Shown: positions 1-11,868 of the stretch, one piece after another
Position numbering within the stretch: position 1 is the stretch's first letter
Layout of the letters: the number at the start of each line of letters is the position of its first letter
Source: Datura wrightii
Lineage: Eukaryota; Streptophyta; Magnoliopsida; Solanales; Solanaceae
Assembly (NCBI GenBank): GCA_035772735.1
Contig: JASDFA010000008.1
Coordinates: forward strand, 7,918,501 to 7,982,500
Direction: 5' to 3'
DNA: 64,000 nucleotides
Notes under the pieces: model-generated
The model's database searches: none
What the model saw: the letters and a program-made list of their open reading frames with translations, nothing else
What the model was told of the DNA's origin: nothing
Translations under genes and position numbers: made by a program

Positions 1-693
1 TAGAGAATTTCACAGATTGGGTTAAAACCCCATAGACTCATCAACCTTGAATTACATGAATATAGAAGAGGATTTGGGCATGAAAGTGAAGGAATACTCT
101 CATTCATAACCCCACTTACCTGGATAAATCTGATTTCACACCCTTCCTTCATTGCCCAAGAGGTTTGGGGAAGAACTTAGGGAATTCTCAAGCTTGATCT
201 CAAATGGTTCACTTTAATCTTGCATTCATGAAATGGAAAGGCTTATGATAGGTTAAGTACTCTTAAAACCCTTCTAACTAAGCTTAAAATGACGTAGTTT
301 ATAACTTAGGAATTATGAAAACACCCTTACTAAAATGTAGGGAAAATTCATACTGCCAGTCACCACCGAGGGACACCATGAGTCGTGGTGAACCTGACGA
401 CTCGTGGTGACCAACCCCGTGAAATCTACTGGCCAACCCTACATTTTTGACTCTGCTCTAGACCACGACCAACTCCACGAGTCGTGGAGTCACTTCATGA
501 CTCATGGCTTCCTCCTGTGGTCACACCTTGCCCATGAACCTTTGCCATCTTTCTCTCACTTCACGAGTCACCTAACGACTCGTGAAGTCTCCCCCCGGGT
601 CACTAGAAGACTCGTCCTGTGGCCCTAGCAACATTTTCCTACTTTTTATCTTGAACCCTCTGGTATGTTTTTAGGGACTTCCGGGGTATTACA
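1..693 (-). repeat. Right end of a Tekay-type 5' LTR (element M copy), partial
   Basis: This matches, in the same orientation, the LTR segment at about 62120-62799, so it is the 5' terminus (minus strand) of the same LTR family. The end is the TG..CA terminus whose CA lies at 692-693. It is followed by AATTT (694-698), which also precedes the M LTR at 58033. About 365-625 is a GC-rich island packed with ACGAGTCGT/ACGACTCGT words, as in the P and S LTRs. The rest of this LTR and the element body lie outside the window to the left. Confidence 0.8.
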
Positions 694-698
694 AATTT
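694..698. other. Right target-site duplication of element M (AATTT)
   Basis: The five bases AATTT directly follow the M-type LTR terminus and are identical to 58028-58032, directly before the M LTR at 58033. Both lie at the same point of the T LTR, where the uninterrupted copy near 52670 reads ACTAATTTTGAGTC. Confidence 0.75.
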
Positions 699-1026
699 TG
701 AGTCTAAGGCACTAAAGAAAATCCCGATTTAGTTGTGATCTCATCTATAGAATGCCCCTAGCCATATCACTTGTGATTGCAAAAAATGGAATTCCCCCCA
801 ATTAGTCTTAATTTAGAATTAGATAGTGTTTTCCCTAAAATTTTCCATAATTTACTTTTCAAATGTTGAACAACTATGGATTCTAGTTTGAATTAGTTTA
901 CAACTCTTGAATTATCGACTTAATTCTCTGTGGGATTCGACTCCAATATCCGTCGGGAATATTTATTTTGATAAGATGATTGCTTACGCTTTCTCTAAAT
1001 GAGAGGTGTATTTTGAGCGTTTTTCA
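694..1026 (+). repeat. Right end of a T-family 3' LTR
   Basis: This stretch is nearly colinear with 52670-53000, the end of the intact T 5' LTR, and ends in the expected CA at 1025-1026. It is not followed by the tRNA-Asp primer site that follows the 5' LTR. It runs instead straight into gag sequence of element G, so it is a 3' LTR end. Added to 56794-58032 it gives 1,567 bp after removing the duplicated AATTT, against 1,566 bp for the 5' LTR. Confidence 0.85.
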
Positions 1027-2061
1027 GTGCCGGAACCTTAGCATACGAACCACTGAAATAACCCACTCTCTAAGCCTTCTTCTCGGAATTCCTTGTATAA
1101 CCCTCTTGTCTCACCCCTTCAACTGACTTCACATACTCTACCACCTACTAGAAGGTCTTACCAAAGGAGACCATTTGCAACATTGATACCTGGAGACACA
1201 TACAGTCCCTTAATGAACCGCCTAATACTCTCCTCCTCCGTGGGCAATAAGGGTAGGGCATACCTGGATAGTGAATGAAAATAAGCCTCGTATGCAGCAA
1301 CAAATGATATCCCCTACTCAATGGTGGTGAATTCATCCCGTCTCTTGTACCTCAGAATGCGGGGAACATATTTCTCCAAAAACATGGAGTAGAATTGGGT
1401 CCAAGTCAATGGGGCTGACCCCGCTGGTCTGCATTCCACAAAAGCTCTCCACTAGAGCTTGGCATCCCCTATCAAATAAAAGTTAACGAACTCTACTCCG
1501 TATCTCTCCACCACCCCCATCTTGTGGAGCCATTCATGGCAGTCAATGATAAACTCATTGGCGCCCTCTGACTCTATGCTGTAGAAAGTGGGAGGCTTCA
1601 TCCTGGTGAACCTCCAAAACAAGTCATGCTCATCACCTATCATTACTGGTCATGTTATCAGCCTCAGAAACCTAACAACCTCAAACATGTCATCAATCCA
1701 CGAGCCACAACAGCTGCATGGTGTATCCTCGACTGCTGCCTAGCAGGAGTTGCTAGTGCTTCACTAGTTCACATAAGGCCGCTCAGAAGGTTGAGGACCT
1801 GAGATAGAACCTTAGAGGATGCTAGCGCGACAGGAGCTTCTCCCTGCATTAGACCTTGACCTTAATAGCCACCCGCTCCTCCACTGCTGGTGGCACAGGA
1901 GATACAGACCTCTCCCTGACTGGAGCAAGAGCACGAGCCCTTCCTCTAGAAGTAGCGGGTCTCAATCCACGACCTTTGCCCATTCCTATGCTGCGAACTG
2001 CGGTTGAAACTGATGGCTCGGGTGTTGCGTCTTTGTTGCCGTTGGCGCGTGTTCTCACCAT
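1027..2061 (-). pseudogene. Gag remnant of element G (N-terminal two thirds)
   Basis: Nucleocapsid precursor of a chromovirus-like retrotransposon, broken by stops. The likely start is the ATG at 2061, giving MVRTRANGNKD and an Arg/Gly-rich leader typical of these gags. The retrotransposon gag domain follows between 1643 and about 1100, with recognisable pieces RFTRMKPPTFYS, DCHEWLHKMGV, FLEKYVPR, AAYEAYFHSLSRYA and VEYVKSVEGVRQEG. There are several in-frame stops, for example just after IGDAKL, and a spoiled linker between about 1645 and 1849. At 1027 the reading is cut by the T LTR. Its continuation (PQGFSRCPIQS, then a zinc knuckle) is found at 51434 and leftward. That the two halves continue one another is inference from the matching frame and the target duplication. 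Confidence 0.75.
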
Positions 2062-2265
2062 CTCAGAAAAAAAGAAGAGAAAGTTTTTAGATACCAATTT
2101 GGATTACCAGATACCAATTGGAATCAACTAATTGCGTGAGGGTAAAGAAGAAAGGAGTTTTCCTAAAGTCCTGCAGCCTCTCGAAGATAAGTTACGGACG
2201 TCCCCGCACCGATCCGTGAGACTCTACTAGAACCGTCTTAGTGTAATGAGATCAACAAACCTAGA

Positions 2266-2277
2266 GCTCTGATACCA
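2266..2277 (-). other. Primer-binding site of G, tRNA-iMet type
   Basis: On the minus strand this reads TGGTATCAGAGC, complementary to the 3' end of plant initiator tRNA-Met, the usual primer of Tekay-type elements. It lies 4 bases from the end of the G 5' LTR at 2282, as expected for the start of the internal region. Confidence 0.85.
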
Positions 2278-2281
2278 ATTT

Positions 2282-2753
2282 TTTCACGACCCAGTTGATC
2301 ATGATTGGCACCCATGCTAATCCCCCCTAGTGGGAGAATCAATAATTCCCAACATTACCCGAAATACATTATTCATAAGAAAACCTTTACCAAAATAAAC
2401 AAACTAAATTAATTATCCAGAGAAATCGATTTCAAAACAAAATTCACTATGAATCCCAAGAACTGATTGTCATTACACCAGACGTCTTCTTACAACTTTA
2501 TGAAATGCTAAGTATAAAGCATAAAGAAAAGTGAAAAAAATCAAATGTCCAAAAGAAAGTCATCCTCGATGGGATAGTGGTATTTCCTCCTTGGATAGCT
2601 CACCCCTCTCAAACTTCGCTGCTGCTTATAGGTGAGGACGTGAGGAACTTCCTATATCTAGTTTTGCACTCAAAAAAGAAGTGCAGGCGTAGGGTCACTA
2701 CAAAATATAGTACTGGTAGGCATCATTGGCCAACCCCAAATCATAACATATAT
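2282..2753 (-). repeat. G 5' LTR, part 1 (3' end of the LTR)
   Basis: This is closely similar to 38106-38590, the left end of the other G LTR, and ends next to the primer site. The terminal TG is degraded to TT here. The LTR is interrupted after 2753 by element P and continues at 13850. The two parts sum to 2,406 bp; the partner LTR is 2,469 bp and carries a 64-bp internal duplication that accounts for the difference. Confidence 0.85.
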
Positions 2754-4420
2754 TGTTATATCCCAAAAGCCTAAAGATCAGACCTAGGAGTTGAAATGGA
2801 GAACATAGAATTTTCTGCACCAGGTCACAGAATGAGTCGTCATATGACCTGTTAGGTTGACCACGAGTCTTTAAGTGACTCATGGTGAGGAGTGATGACT
2901 TGCCTGGTAATTTCAAATTTTGGGTGACCACGGATGTGACCATGAGTCATGGTCAACCCCAGTCGTTAGGTCATCCGTGGTCAACAACAGTTGAAGGATG
3001 ATGGATGAACTAGTAGTGTACCCCATGAATGAACACCACAAGTTGTGGTCAGATGCCATGATTTTTTAGGTTAGTCGTGGTCATCAGTTGATCAGGGACT
3101 TAAGGTTTTGGGCAGTAGAGGTAACAGAAGGTGACCACGAGTTGTGGTCACCAGTGATGAGCCGTTAGGTCCATCGTGGGGACCCTTTGAGGAAAAGTGG
3201 CAGTGCACTTAATGACAATAGACGACGACTCATTCCCTGTGGTAATAACTCGTCTAGTACCTCATTGGGACTGGCAGTCAGTTTTTCCCTGCGAATTTAA
3301 TAAGGTCTTATATGTAATTCCTATGATCCTAAGGCCTAAACTACATCATTTTAAGCTATGAATAATGAGTTTTAAGAGGGGTAAGTTTATTCTAGGCTAT
3401 TCTTATTCATGCATGCAAGAGTAAAGGTCTAGAGAGGTGATCAAGCTCAATTTCCGCCAAGTTCTTCTCAATTCTTCCTTGGACAATTAGAGAAGTCGTA
3501 GAATCTGATTCTCTTAGGTATGTAAGGTTATGAATGGGTGAATTTGTTCACACCCATGCCCAATCCCTCTGTAATTCATGAAAATATATATGTTGATCCT
3601 ATGGGGGTTTAACCCAATGCATGAATTTCCTATGTTTCTACATGGGTATGATCTAAGAATGTTTCTATTATTGAATTATGATTCATAGGAAAGTTTTACA
3701 ATGTTTTCAATTGTAAATCGTGTTTTCAAGTTTTATAAATTATAATGCCCATTCACGAGAAGTTCATGAAAGTTGAGATTTATGATGTATATTCAAGTAT
3801 GATAAGATATTTATGATGAAAAGCATGTTTTCAAGTTACCCATGTCTATGATCATGTTTTAAGTGAATCAAGTATTTTCAAGCATGATTAAGTATTGGGC
3901 AAGCCCATATCTTCAAGTATGATGTATGATTTAGTGTTAATTAGTTTACCACATAGTTTTGGAGTCAACACTCCAAATTATGTTCAGCTTGTGGTATGGT
4001 TTGAGCCAAGGCTCCTCATATATGATTTCATATTTTATATGTACATGATTACTCAGCTTCGTCACTAGAAGATGGTCAGCTTGTTGAAAAATGATGGAGA
4101 GCATATGTATGTTTTTGGGAGTAGTGTCTAGTACCGAGTAGGCTAAGGGTTAGTCAACCCTATGCCTTAGAATTACGCGCCAATGTTGGTATGATCAGAT
4201 TATTTGGGATCTGCTTTGTGAGCTTTCACCTTCCCCAAGGGGCCTTCAGCTTCTTTTCGATATCATGGTAGCATCCTTAGCCCTGGAAAGACTTTGGATG
4301 GCTCTGTCCACTTGAGTGTGATAGCCAGGACCACGTAAGCTCTATCGTGGTAATGTCGGTTATATGATGAGTCTCCCATTATTCCTCATAATTTTAGTTA
4401 TGCACGATTATCATTCATGA

Positions 4421-4455
<35 letters not shown>

Positions 4456-5124
4456 GTTCTAAAGTAGGTGTGACTCAACGTACAGTTTTACTTATGATTA
4501 TCAGATTTCAGCTTTGGGTCAGTCGATTCAGTTATGAAGTTTAGTTATGTTCAGATCATGATTTCAAAAAATAGCATGCAAGCCCTACTCTCAAATTCTT
4601 AACTTGATTATGTTTTACATTATGCATGTTTTAAATTATTTTACTTAATTAAGAGGTTTTACTTACCTTGCATACTCGGTACATTCCACGTACTGACCAT
4701 ATACTCTATGCTGTATCGTTTCATGGTACAGGCTCCGATCTTCAAGCTCAGGCCCGTCACTAGCAAGTTCTTCAGAGTTAGCATTCAACTTCAGTGGTGA
4801 GTCCTCATCTCTCGAGGACTACTCATTATTAGTTATCTTGTATTTTCAGTTTCAGAGTTGTTGGGTTAGTTGGGGGCGTTGTCCTATCAACCCATCAGAT
4901 ATGTTAGAGGCCTTCAGACTATATGTAGTAATCAGATTATCATGTATGAAGTGACTTCTGGTTCCGATGTTATTTTATGATTAGACTTTCGCTATGTTTA
5001 TTATGTTAAGTCTTCCGCTTTATTTGATTGAGTTACATGTATGTTCATGCCGTGGGTTGACTTGGATTTTCTTGGGGCTCCTTGTCCCGTGTGTTTTGAT
5101 CCAGGCCTATGTTTGAGTTGGACA
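2754..5124 (+). repeat. P 5' LTR
   Basis: The LTR begins TGTTATATCCC and ends GGACA, parallel to TGTTATACCCC...GTGACA of the 3' LTR. It contains an island of ACGAGTCGT-like words at about 2826-3265 and a TA microsatellite at 4420-4455. It aligns along its length with 10190-11868 and about 13146-13844. By eye the two LTRs differ at several per cent of sites, so P is not recent. Confidence 0.88.
4420..4455. repeat. TA dinucleotide microsatellite in the P 5' LTR
   Basis: An almost uninterrupted run of TA steps with one CA change. The 3' LTR has a much shorter run at about 11829-11842. Confidence 0.85.
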
Positions 5125-5128
5125 AACT

Positions 5129-5140
5129 AGATATCAGAGC
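5129..5140 (+). other. Degenerate primer-binding site of P, tRNA-iMet type
   Basis: AGATATCAGAGC lies four bases after the LTR end. It is TGGTATCAGAGC with changes in its first bases, so it is the decayed initiator-Met primer site of the element. Confidence 0.7.
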
Positions 5141-5334
5141 AATAGAATTTTAAGTGTCCTAGGGTGTTTGAATGTCACTTTAAGTAGAGTCTTTTTCATG
5201 GATGTGAAGCATGCCATACTTATAACGAAGAGGGTTCAAGACGTTTATGAAATATTCCCTTTTTTCATGATCTATATAGTGCGGTGAAATATCTCTCTAG
5301 CCTTCTAACTCGTGCTATTCGCGATTGCAGAATC

Positions 5335-6560
5335 ATGGCTCCCCGTAGAGTCAATGGCAGAAGATGTGGAAATGGAAATGGCCATGAGGATGGCAATGAG
5401 AAAGGGCACTAACAAGCCCCACCAGCCCATGAGCACCATGCACCGAAGCTGGTTGCCCACGTTGAATTCAGGGAAGCCATTCAGATGCTAGCATAGGCCT
5501 TGATCGCCCAGGGCAACCAAAAAATAGTAGCGCATGTCTCGTAGAACGGGAAAATGATGGCAACACGAGTCAGAGATTTCCTAAGGATGAACCCACCAGA
5601 GTTTCTTGGGGCAAGGGTGGACAAGGATCCACATGGGTTTATTGATGAGATTCTAAAGATCACCCAGGTCATGGGGGTGAATGGACAAAAGTGTGCTGAT
5701 TTGTCCTCATACATGTTGAAGGGGGTCGCACACATTTGGTTTAGACAGTGGAAGGATAGTAAGGCAGCCGAAGCTGGCCCTATCAGTTGGGATGAGTTTC
5801 ACATCACTTTTCTAGATCGGTTATTCCCTCACGAGATGAGGGAGCTGAAGATGACCGAGTACATGAATCTAAAACAATGAAAGATGACAGTGCAGGAATA
5901 TGCCCTATAGTCCACTCGTCTATCAAAGTACGCCCTAGAGTTAGCGGTTGACCAAAGGGCTCGAGTGAGCAGGTTTGTTCATGGGGTGGCGGACTATCTA
6001 GACAAGGATTGCAGAACGGCCATGCTTTATCAGGATATGGATTTTTCTCGGATATTCTTGTATGCACAATAGATGGAGGCAGTGCAGTTGAAGGAGAAAG
6101 AGGCCAAGAGGGTCAGGACAGACAAATATAGGTTCTCTCAGCCGAGACAAGGTGGTGGGCATCGACAGCAGTCCCACCAGAGATCTTCAGCCATAGTATA
6201 TTTAGTGATGAGTGTGCCATCCTGAGCTAGGCACGACCATAGGGGATGAGCATCAGGCTCTAGGGGTTAGAGCAACAGGCCCGTAGCCTCCAGTATCCCA
6301 ATTTGCAACAGGTGTGGCAGGAGACACACAACTTAGTGTTTGGCAGGTACATGTGCTTGCTTCGGGTGTGGGAAGCCCGACATATGCTCAGAGATTGCCC
6401 AGTAGCTAGATAGGTCCATGAAAGGGGCCGAGGCCCAGCTTCTAGTTAAGCAGCTCCACCAGTATGCCCAGCCTAGAAGGGGGCATCTACTAGCACAGGT
6501 GGCGGTCAACGCCAAAATAGATTCTACGCCATAGCATCCCGCCAAGAGTAGGCGGTCTCC
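5335..6560 (+). pseudogene. Gag of element P, with stops
   Basis: Capsid and nucleocapsid precursor of a Tekay-like element. The start is the ATG at 5335 (MAPRRVNGRRCG), which suits this family. Stops interrupt the leader (about 5411 and 5495). The longest open piece, 5554-5880, is the core gag domain: RVRDFLRMNPPEFLGARV, ASYMLKG-like SSYMLKGVAHIWF and FLDRLFPHEMRELK. After a stop at 5878 the frame continues with MTVQEYAL, RLSKYALELAVDQRARVSRFVHGV and a Lys/Glu-rich segment. Two CCHC zinc knuckles are traceable near 6300-6400 (CNRCGRRH and CFGCGKP), both damaged. The protein would package element RNA; this copy cannot be translated whole. Confidence 0.82.
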
Positions 6561-6950
6561 CTGGATGTAGTCACTGGTATGTTACGAGTTTTCCACCTTG
6601 ATGTATATGCTTTGTTATATCCAAGGGCTACCTTGTCTTTTGTGACGCCTTATGTGGCTAGTAGTTTTGGAGTCAATCCTAAAATCTTGTGGGAACCCTT
6701 CTCAATCTCTACTCCTATAGGTGATTCAGCTGTAGCTAGACGGGCGTATAGAAGTTGCTCGGTCATAGTCCTTTAGAAAGTCACCTCAACAAATGGATTG
6801 GCTATTTTCATGTAATGCCTCAGTTAATTGTAGAACCTGGGCAGTAGAGTTCAGATTTTAGGGTGAGCCAGTCATAAAATGGAAGGGTAGTTCAGCTGTA
6901 CCTGTAGGCCGTTTCATTTCCTATCTTAAGGCCAGAAAGATGATCTCCAA
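6561..6950 (+). pseudogene. Aspartic protease domain of element P, inactive
   Basis: Retropepsin segment between gag and RT. The motif expected as D-P/T-G-A-T-L-S-F-V-T reads YPRATLSFVTPYVASSFG at about 6607-6660. The catalytic Asp is therefore Tyr and the Gly is Arg, and the enzyme would be dead even if translated. It continues with DSAVARRAYRSCSVIVL and then breaks down into stops from about 6775. The assignment rests on the LSFVTPYVA motif and on position. Confidence 0.72.
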
Positions 6951-7085
6951 GGGTTGCGTGTACCATTTAGTTAGGGTTAAGGATGCCACATTTGAGACCC
7001 CGACTATCCTGTCAGCCTCAGTAATGTGCCAGTATCTAGATGTCTTCTATAGGATCTATCGGGAATCCCTCTCGAGCGGAAGTTT

Positions 7086-7790
7086 GACTTTGGTATTGAT
7101 CTTCTTCCCGATATGCAACCTATATCTATTTCTCCTTATAGAATGGCTCCAACCGAACTAAAGGAGTTAAATGAGCAATTGAAAGAACTTTTAGATAAGG
7201 GATTGATCAGACCAAACAAATTCCCATGGGGTGCACCATTTCTCTTTGTCCAAAAGAAAGATGGTTCTCTTCATATGTGTATTGATTATCCACAATTAAA
7301 CAAGGTCACCATCAAGAAAAGGTATCCTCTTCCAAGGATTGATGATTTGTTTGACCAACTTCAGGGTTCCAAGTGCTTTTCGAAGATAGATCTCAGCATC
7401 GGATACCATCAGCTCAGGGTTTGGAAGAGTGACATCTCGAACGTAGCCTTCAGGACTCGATATGGTCATTATGAGTTTGTAGTTAGGTCTTTTTGGACTA
7501 ATGAATGCTCCTACAACCTTTATGTACTTGATGAACAGGGTGTTCAAGCCATACTTGGATATGCTCATGATCGTGTTTGTCGATGACATCCTGTTATACT
7601 CTCGGAGCGAGGAGGAGCATGCCGCTCATTTAAGGGTGGTACTATAGACTCTCAAGGATCGCCAATTATATGCTAAATTAAGCAAGTGTGAGTTCTGGTT
7701 GAATTTAGTGGCATTTTTGGGTCATGTGGTGTCAAGCAAGGGTATAAAGGTGGACTCTCAGAAAATAGAAGCGATGAAGAATTGGCCTAG
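7086..7790 (+). pseudogene. Reverse transcriptase domain of element P
   Basis: RNA-dependent DNA polymerase. The first open piece (7113-7586) starts in the typical linker PISISPYRMAPTELKELNEQL and carries GLIRPNKFPWGAPFLFVQKKDG, IDYPQLNKVTIKKRYPLPRIDDLFDQLQG and FSKIDLSIGYHQLRV. A frameshift near 7490-7560 moves the rest to another frame. There the catalytic motif FVDDILLYSRSEEE is intact at about 7573-7610, followed by CEFWLNLVAFLGHVVSSKGI. The first catalytic Asp (KIDLS) and the DD pair are thus present, but the reading is split by the frameshift and a stop near 7645. Confidence 0.85.
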
Positions 7791-8474
7791 ACTGGTGAAT
7801 CCTTTAGATATCATGAGCTTCTTGGGCTTAGCTGGCTACTATCTGAGATTTGTTGAGGGATTTTCATCTATTGCAGTTCCATTGACCAAATTGACCCAAA
7901 AGAAAGTGAAGTTCCAATGGTTGGAGGCATGTGAGAGGAGCTTTCAGGAGTCGAAGACTCGACTTACCTCAGCACCGGTGTTAATCTTACCTGAGGGTAC
8001 TCATAGATTTATGGTGTATTGCGATGCTTCTAGAACCGGTCTTGGTTGTGTATTGATGCAGCATGGTAAATTTATAGCATGTGCTTCCTGGCAGCTGAAG
8101 GTTCATGAAAGGAATTACCCAACCATGATCTTGAATTAGCGCCGATGGTATTTGCATTGAAGATTTGGAAACACTACTTGTATGGGGTCCATGTAGATGT
8201 GTTTATGAATCAAAAGAGCCTACAATATGTGTTTACAAAGAAGGATCTAAATCTACGCGAAATGAGGTGGTTGGAGCTACTCAAGGATTATGATATGAGT
8301 GTCCTTTACCGTCCGGGTAAGGCCAATGTGGTGGCAGACACACTTAATAAAATTTCTATGGAGAGTGTGTCCCGTGTAGATGAGGGAAAGAAGGAGCCGG
8401 TGAAGGATGTGCATCGACTTGCATGGTTGGGAGTTTATTTGGTTGACTCGATTGATGGTGGTGTTATAGTTTAG
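7791..8474 (+). pseudogene. RNase H region of element P
   Basis: It follows RT directly through the connection segment (FLGLAGYYLRFVEGFSSIAVPLTKLTQK, LTSAPVLILPEG). RNase H begins with FMVYCDASRTGLGCVLMQHGK and continues with SWQLKVHERNYPT, after which a frameshift and a stop occur near 8137. It resumes at 8145 with FALKIWKHYLYGVHVDVF, MRWLELLKDYDMSVLYRPGKANVVADTL. The order and motifs are canonical for Ty3/gypsy. The normal chromovirus spelling is THDLELAAVVFALKIW; here the THDLE segment is damaged. Confidence 0.85.
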
Positions 8475-9430
8475 AACGGGTCAGAATTATCCTTGGTGGC
8501 TAATGTGCAAGCTAGACAAGACGAGGACCCTATTTTGGTAAAGTTAAAGGAGGCCATTCAGAATTAGAAGGTAGAGGTCTTCTCCAAAGGGGGAGATCGT
8601 GTGCTTCGATATCAGGGTCACTTGTGTGTTGTGGACGTTGGCGATTTGAGAAATCGAATGTTGCATGAGGCTCACGGTTCCAAATATTCAATACATCCAG
8701 GTGCGACAAAGATGTCCCATGACCTACGAGAAATCTATTGGTGGAATGGCATGAAGAAGGACATCACAGAATTTGTAGCTAAGTGTCCAAATTGTGAGCA
8801 AGTGAAGGTTGAACATCAGAGACCGGGGGGTGGGGGTGTGCTTCAGGGCATTAGTATCCCTACTTAGAAGTGGGAGGAGATCAATATGGACTTCATCATA
8901 GGGTTGCCTCGCACTTGTCGGCAATATGACTCCATTTGGGTTGTTGTAGATAGATTGACTAAAGCGGCTCATTTTCTACCGATCAAAACCACTGATTCGA
9001 CAGAGGATTATGCCAAACTATACATCCGAGATCTAGTTCGGTTGCATGGAGTGCCCTTGTCCATAATATCAGATAGAGGTACTTAGTTTACCTCTCAGTT
9101 TTGGAGATCATTTCAAAAAGGACTTGATACTCAGGTCAAGCTCAGTACAACATTTCATCCGTAAATCGATGGTCAGGCGGAGCAGACTATTCAGACTCTC
9201 GAGGACATGTTGAGAGCATGTGTGATTGACTTCAAGGGTAGTTGGGATGATCATTTGCCTCTTATTGAGTTTGCATACAATAACAGCTACCATTCCATCA
9301 TTCAGGTGGCTCCGTTTGAGGCTCTCTATGCGCGGAGATATAGATCGCCTATTGGTTGTTTGAAGTCAGTGAATATGCGATGATAGCGCCAGATTTAGTC
9401 CATGAGACTATGGAGAAAGTTCAGCTCATA
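8475..9430 (+). pseudogene. Integrase zinc-binding and catalytic core of element P
   Basis: The zinc-binding part at 8655-8810 keeps the HHCC pattern: HEAHGSKYSIHPGATKM and then AKCPNCEQVK. The core follows with MDFIIGLPRT, WVVVDRLTKAAHFLP (first Asp), IISDRGT (second Asp) and DGQAEQTIQTLEDML (Glu), so the D,D-35-E triad is readable. Stops occur after GISIPT (8865), after SDRGT (9084) and at the Gln of HPQ (9161), and the frame collapses after YARRYRSPIG near 9360. The enzyme would insert element cDNA; this copy is a pseudogene. Confidence 0.85.
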
Positions 9431-9439
9431 TAGGACTGC

Positions 9440-9930
9440 TTGAAAATAACTCAAAGTTGTCAAAAGTCCTATATGGTTGTGAGGAGAAGAGAACTTGAGT
9501 TCGAAGTTGATGATTGGGTGTTTCTGAAGGCGTCTCCCATGAAGAGAGTGATGAGGTTCGGAAAGAAAGGGAAACTCAGTTCCTATTATGTTGGCCCATA
9601 CCAGATTATGGCACGGGTTGGCAAGGTAGCATATGAATTGGAGTTGCCCTCAGAATCAACTTTAGTCCATCCAGTTTTCCATATATCGCTCCTAAAGAAG
9701 TGTTTGGGTGATCCAGCTTTAGTTGTTTCGGTGGACAATGTCGGTGTGAAAGACAACCTTAGTTATGAAGAGGTTTCGGTGGAAATACTGGATCATCACG
9801 TTTGAAGGCTAAGGAATAAAGAAGTAGCTTCTGTTTAAGTTTTATGGAGGAATCATCATGTTGAGGGAGCTATGTGGGAAGCAGAAGCAAATATGATGGC
9901 TAGATCCCACATTTATTCCCTATCGGCTTA
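9440..9930 (+). pseudogene. Integrase C-terminal and chromodomain-like tail of element P
   Basis: Open from 9440 to 9805: RRRELEFEVDDWVFLKASPMK, MRFGKKGKLSSYYVGPYQIMARVGKVAYELELP, HPVFHISLLKKCLGDPALVV and YEEVSVEILDHHV. After a stop at 9803 the tail RLRNKEVASV, VLWRNHHVEGAMWEAEANM follows. This is the remnant of the Tekay/Del C-terminal chromodomain-like module, normally VKVLWRN..VEGATWEAE. The same tail occurs in D, E, G and M in this window. Membership of the Tekay/Del clade is inferred from this tail and the long LTRs. Confidence 0.78.
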
Positions 9931-10176
9931 GTTCTAGCTTGAGGTATCAGTTTTTGCCCAAAAACTCTATTAAGTTCCATGTTTAGTTCATGTGCCCCAG
10001 TTTTCTTTCATGTAAATAGATGTATGTATGATTCATGAATTCAATTTTGTCATGTAGTTCAAATCGGAGTCAGTTATTCCATCACTTTTCAAGCTTATAT
10101 GATCAGTATTTGAGTATGATAATTGCGTTTCTCTACTTTTGTGTATGATTGTCAACATTCGATGATGAATTTTCCC

Positions 10177-10188
10177 AAGGGAGAGATA
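10177..10188 (+). other. Polypurine tract of P
   Basis: AAGGGAGAGATA lies directly upstream of the 3' LTR start at 10190, the expected place for the plus-strand primer of reverse transcription. Confidence 0.75.
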
Positions 10189-11868
10189 TTGTTATACCCC
10201 GAATGCCCAAAGATTAGACTCGGGAGTTGAAATGGAGAAAACAAAATTTTCTGCACCAGGTCACAGAACGAGTCGTCATGTGACCCGTCAGGTTGATCAC
10301 CAGTCGTTAAGTGACTCGTGGTGAGGAGTGATGACTTTCCTGGAAATTTCAAATTTGGGGTGACCACGGATGTGACCATGAGTTGTGGTCAACCCCACGA
10401 GTCGTCAGGTCATCTGTGGTCAAGGACAGTTAAAGGATGATGGATGAACTAGCAGTGTACCCCATGAATGGACACCACAAGTTATGGTCAGATGCCATAA
10501 TTCGTTAGGTTAGTCATGGTCATCAGTTGATCAGAGACTTAAGGTTTTGGGCAGTGGAGGTAACAGAAGGTGATCATTAGTCGTGGTCACCAGCGACGAG
10601 CCATTAGGTCTCTCGTGGGGACCCTTTGAGGAAAAGTGGCAGTGCACTTAACGACAATAGATGATGACTCATGCCCTATGGTAACGACTCGTCCAGTCAC
10701 TCGTTGGGACTGGCAGGCAGGTTTTCCCTGAGAATTTAATAATGGCTTATCCATAATTTCTATGATCCTAAGGCCTAAAATATATCGTTTTAAGCTATGA
10801 ATAATGAGTTTTAAGAGGATTAAGGTCATTCTAGGCTATTCTTATTCATGCATGCAAGAGTAAAGGTCTAGAAAGATGATTAAGCTCAATTTCCTCCAAG
10901 TTCTTCTCAATTCTTCCTTGGTCAATTAGAGAAGTTGTAGAATCTGATTCTCTCAGGTATGTAAAGTTATGAATGGGTGAATTTGTTCACACTCATTACC
11001 AATCCCTCTTTAATTCATGAAAATCTATATGTTGATCCTATGGGGTTTTAACCCAATGCATGAATTTCCTTATTTTCTACGTGGGTATGATCTAAGAATG
11101 TTTCTATTATTGAATTATGATTCATGGGAAAGTTTTACAATGTTTTCAATTATAAATCGTGTTTTCAAGTTTTATAAATTATAATGCCCATCCATGAGAA
11201 GTTCATGAAAGTTGAGATTTATGATGTATGTTCAAGTATGATAAGATATTTATGATGAAAAGCATATTTTCAAGTTACCCATATCTACGATCATGTTTTC
11301 AAGTGAATCAAGTATTTCCAACCATGTTTAAGTATTGGGCAAGCCCATATCTATGATGTATGATTTCATGTTAATTAGCTTACCACATTGTTTTGGAGTC
11401 AAGACTCCCAATTATGTTAAGCTTGTGGTATGGTTTGAGCTAAGGCTCCTCATGTATGATTTCAAATTTTATATGTACATGATTACTCAAATTCATCCTA
11501 GATGACGGTCAGCTTCATTGAAAAACGATGGAGAACATATGCATGTTTTTGGGAGTAGCGTCTAGCATCGAGTAGTCTAAGGGTCAGTCAACCCTATGCC
11601 TTAGAACTACGCGCCAATGTAGGTATGATCAGATTAGGACCTCCTTTGTGAGCTTTCCCCTGCCCCAAGGGGCCTTCAGCTTTATATCAATATCATGGTA
11701 GCGTCCTTAGCCCTGGCAAGGCTTTGGACGGCTCTGCCCACTACGTAAGCTGTATCGTGGTAATGTCGGTTATATGACGAGTCTCCCATTGTTCCTCATG
11801 ATTTCAGTTTGCATGATTATCATTCACGATATATATATATATGTTCTAAAGCAAGTTTGACCCAGTGT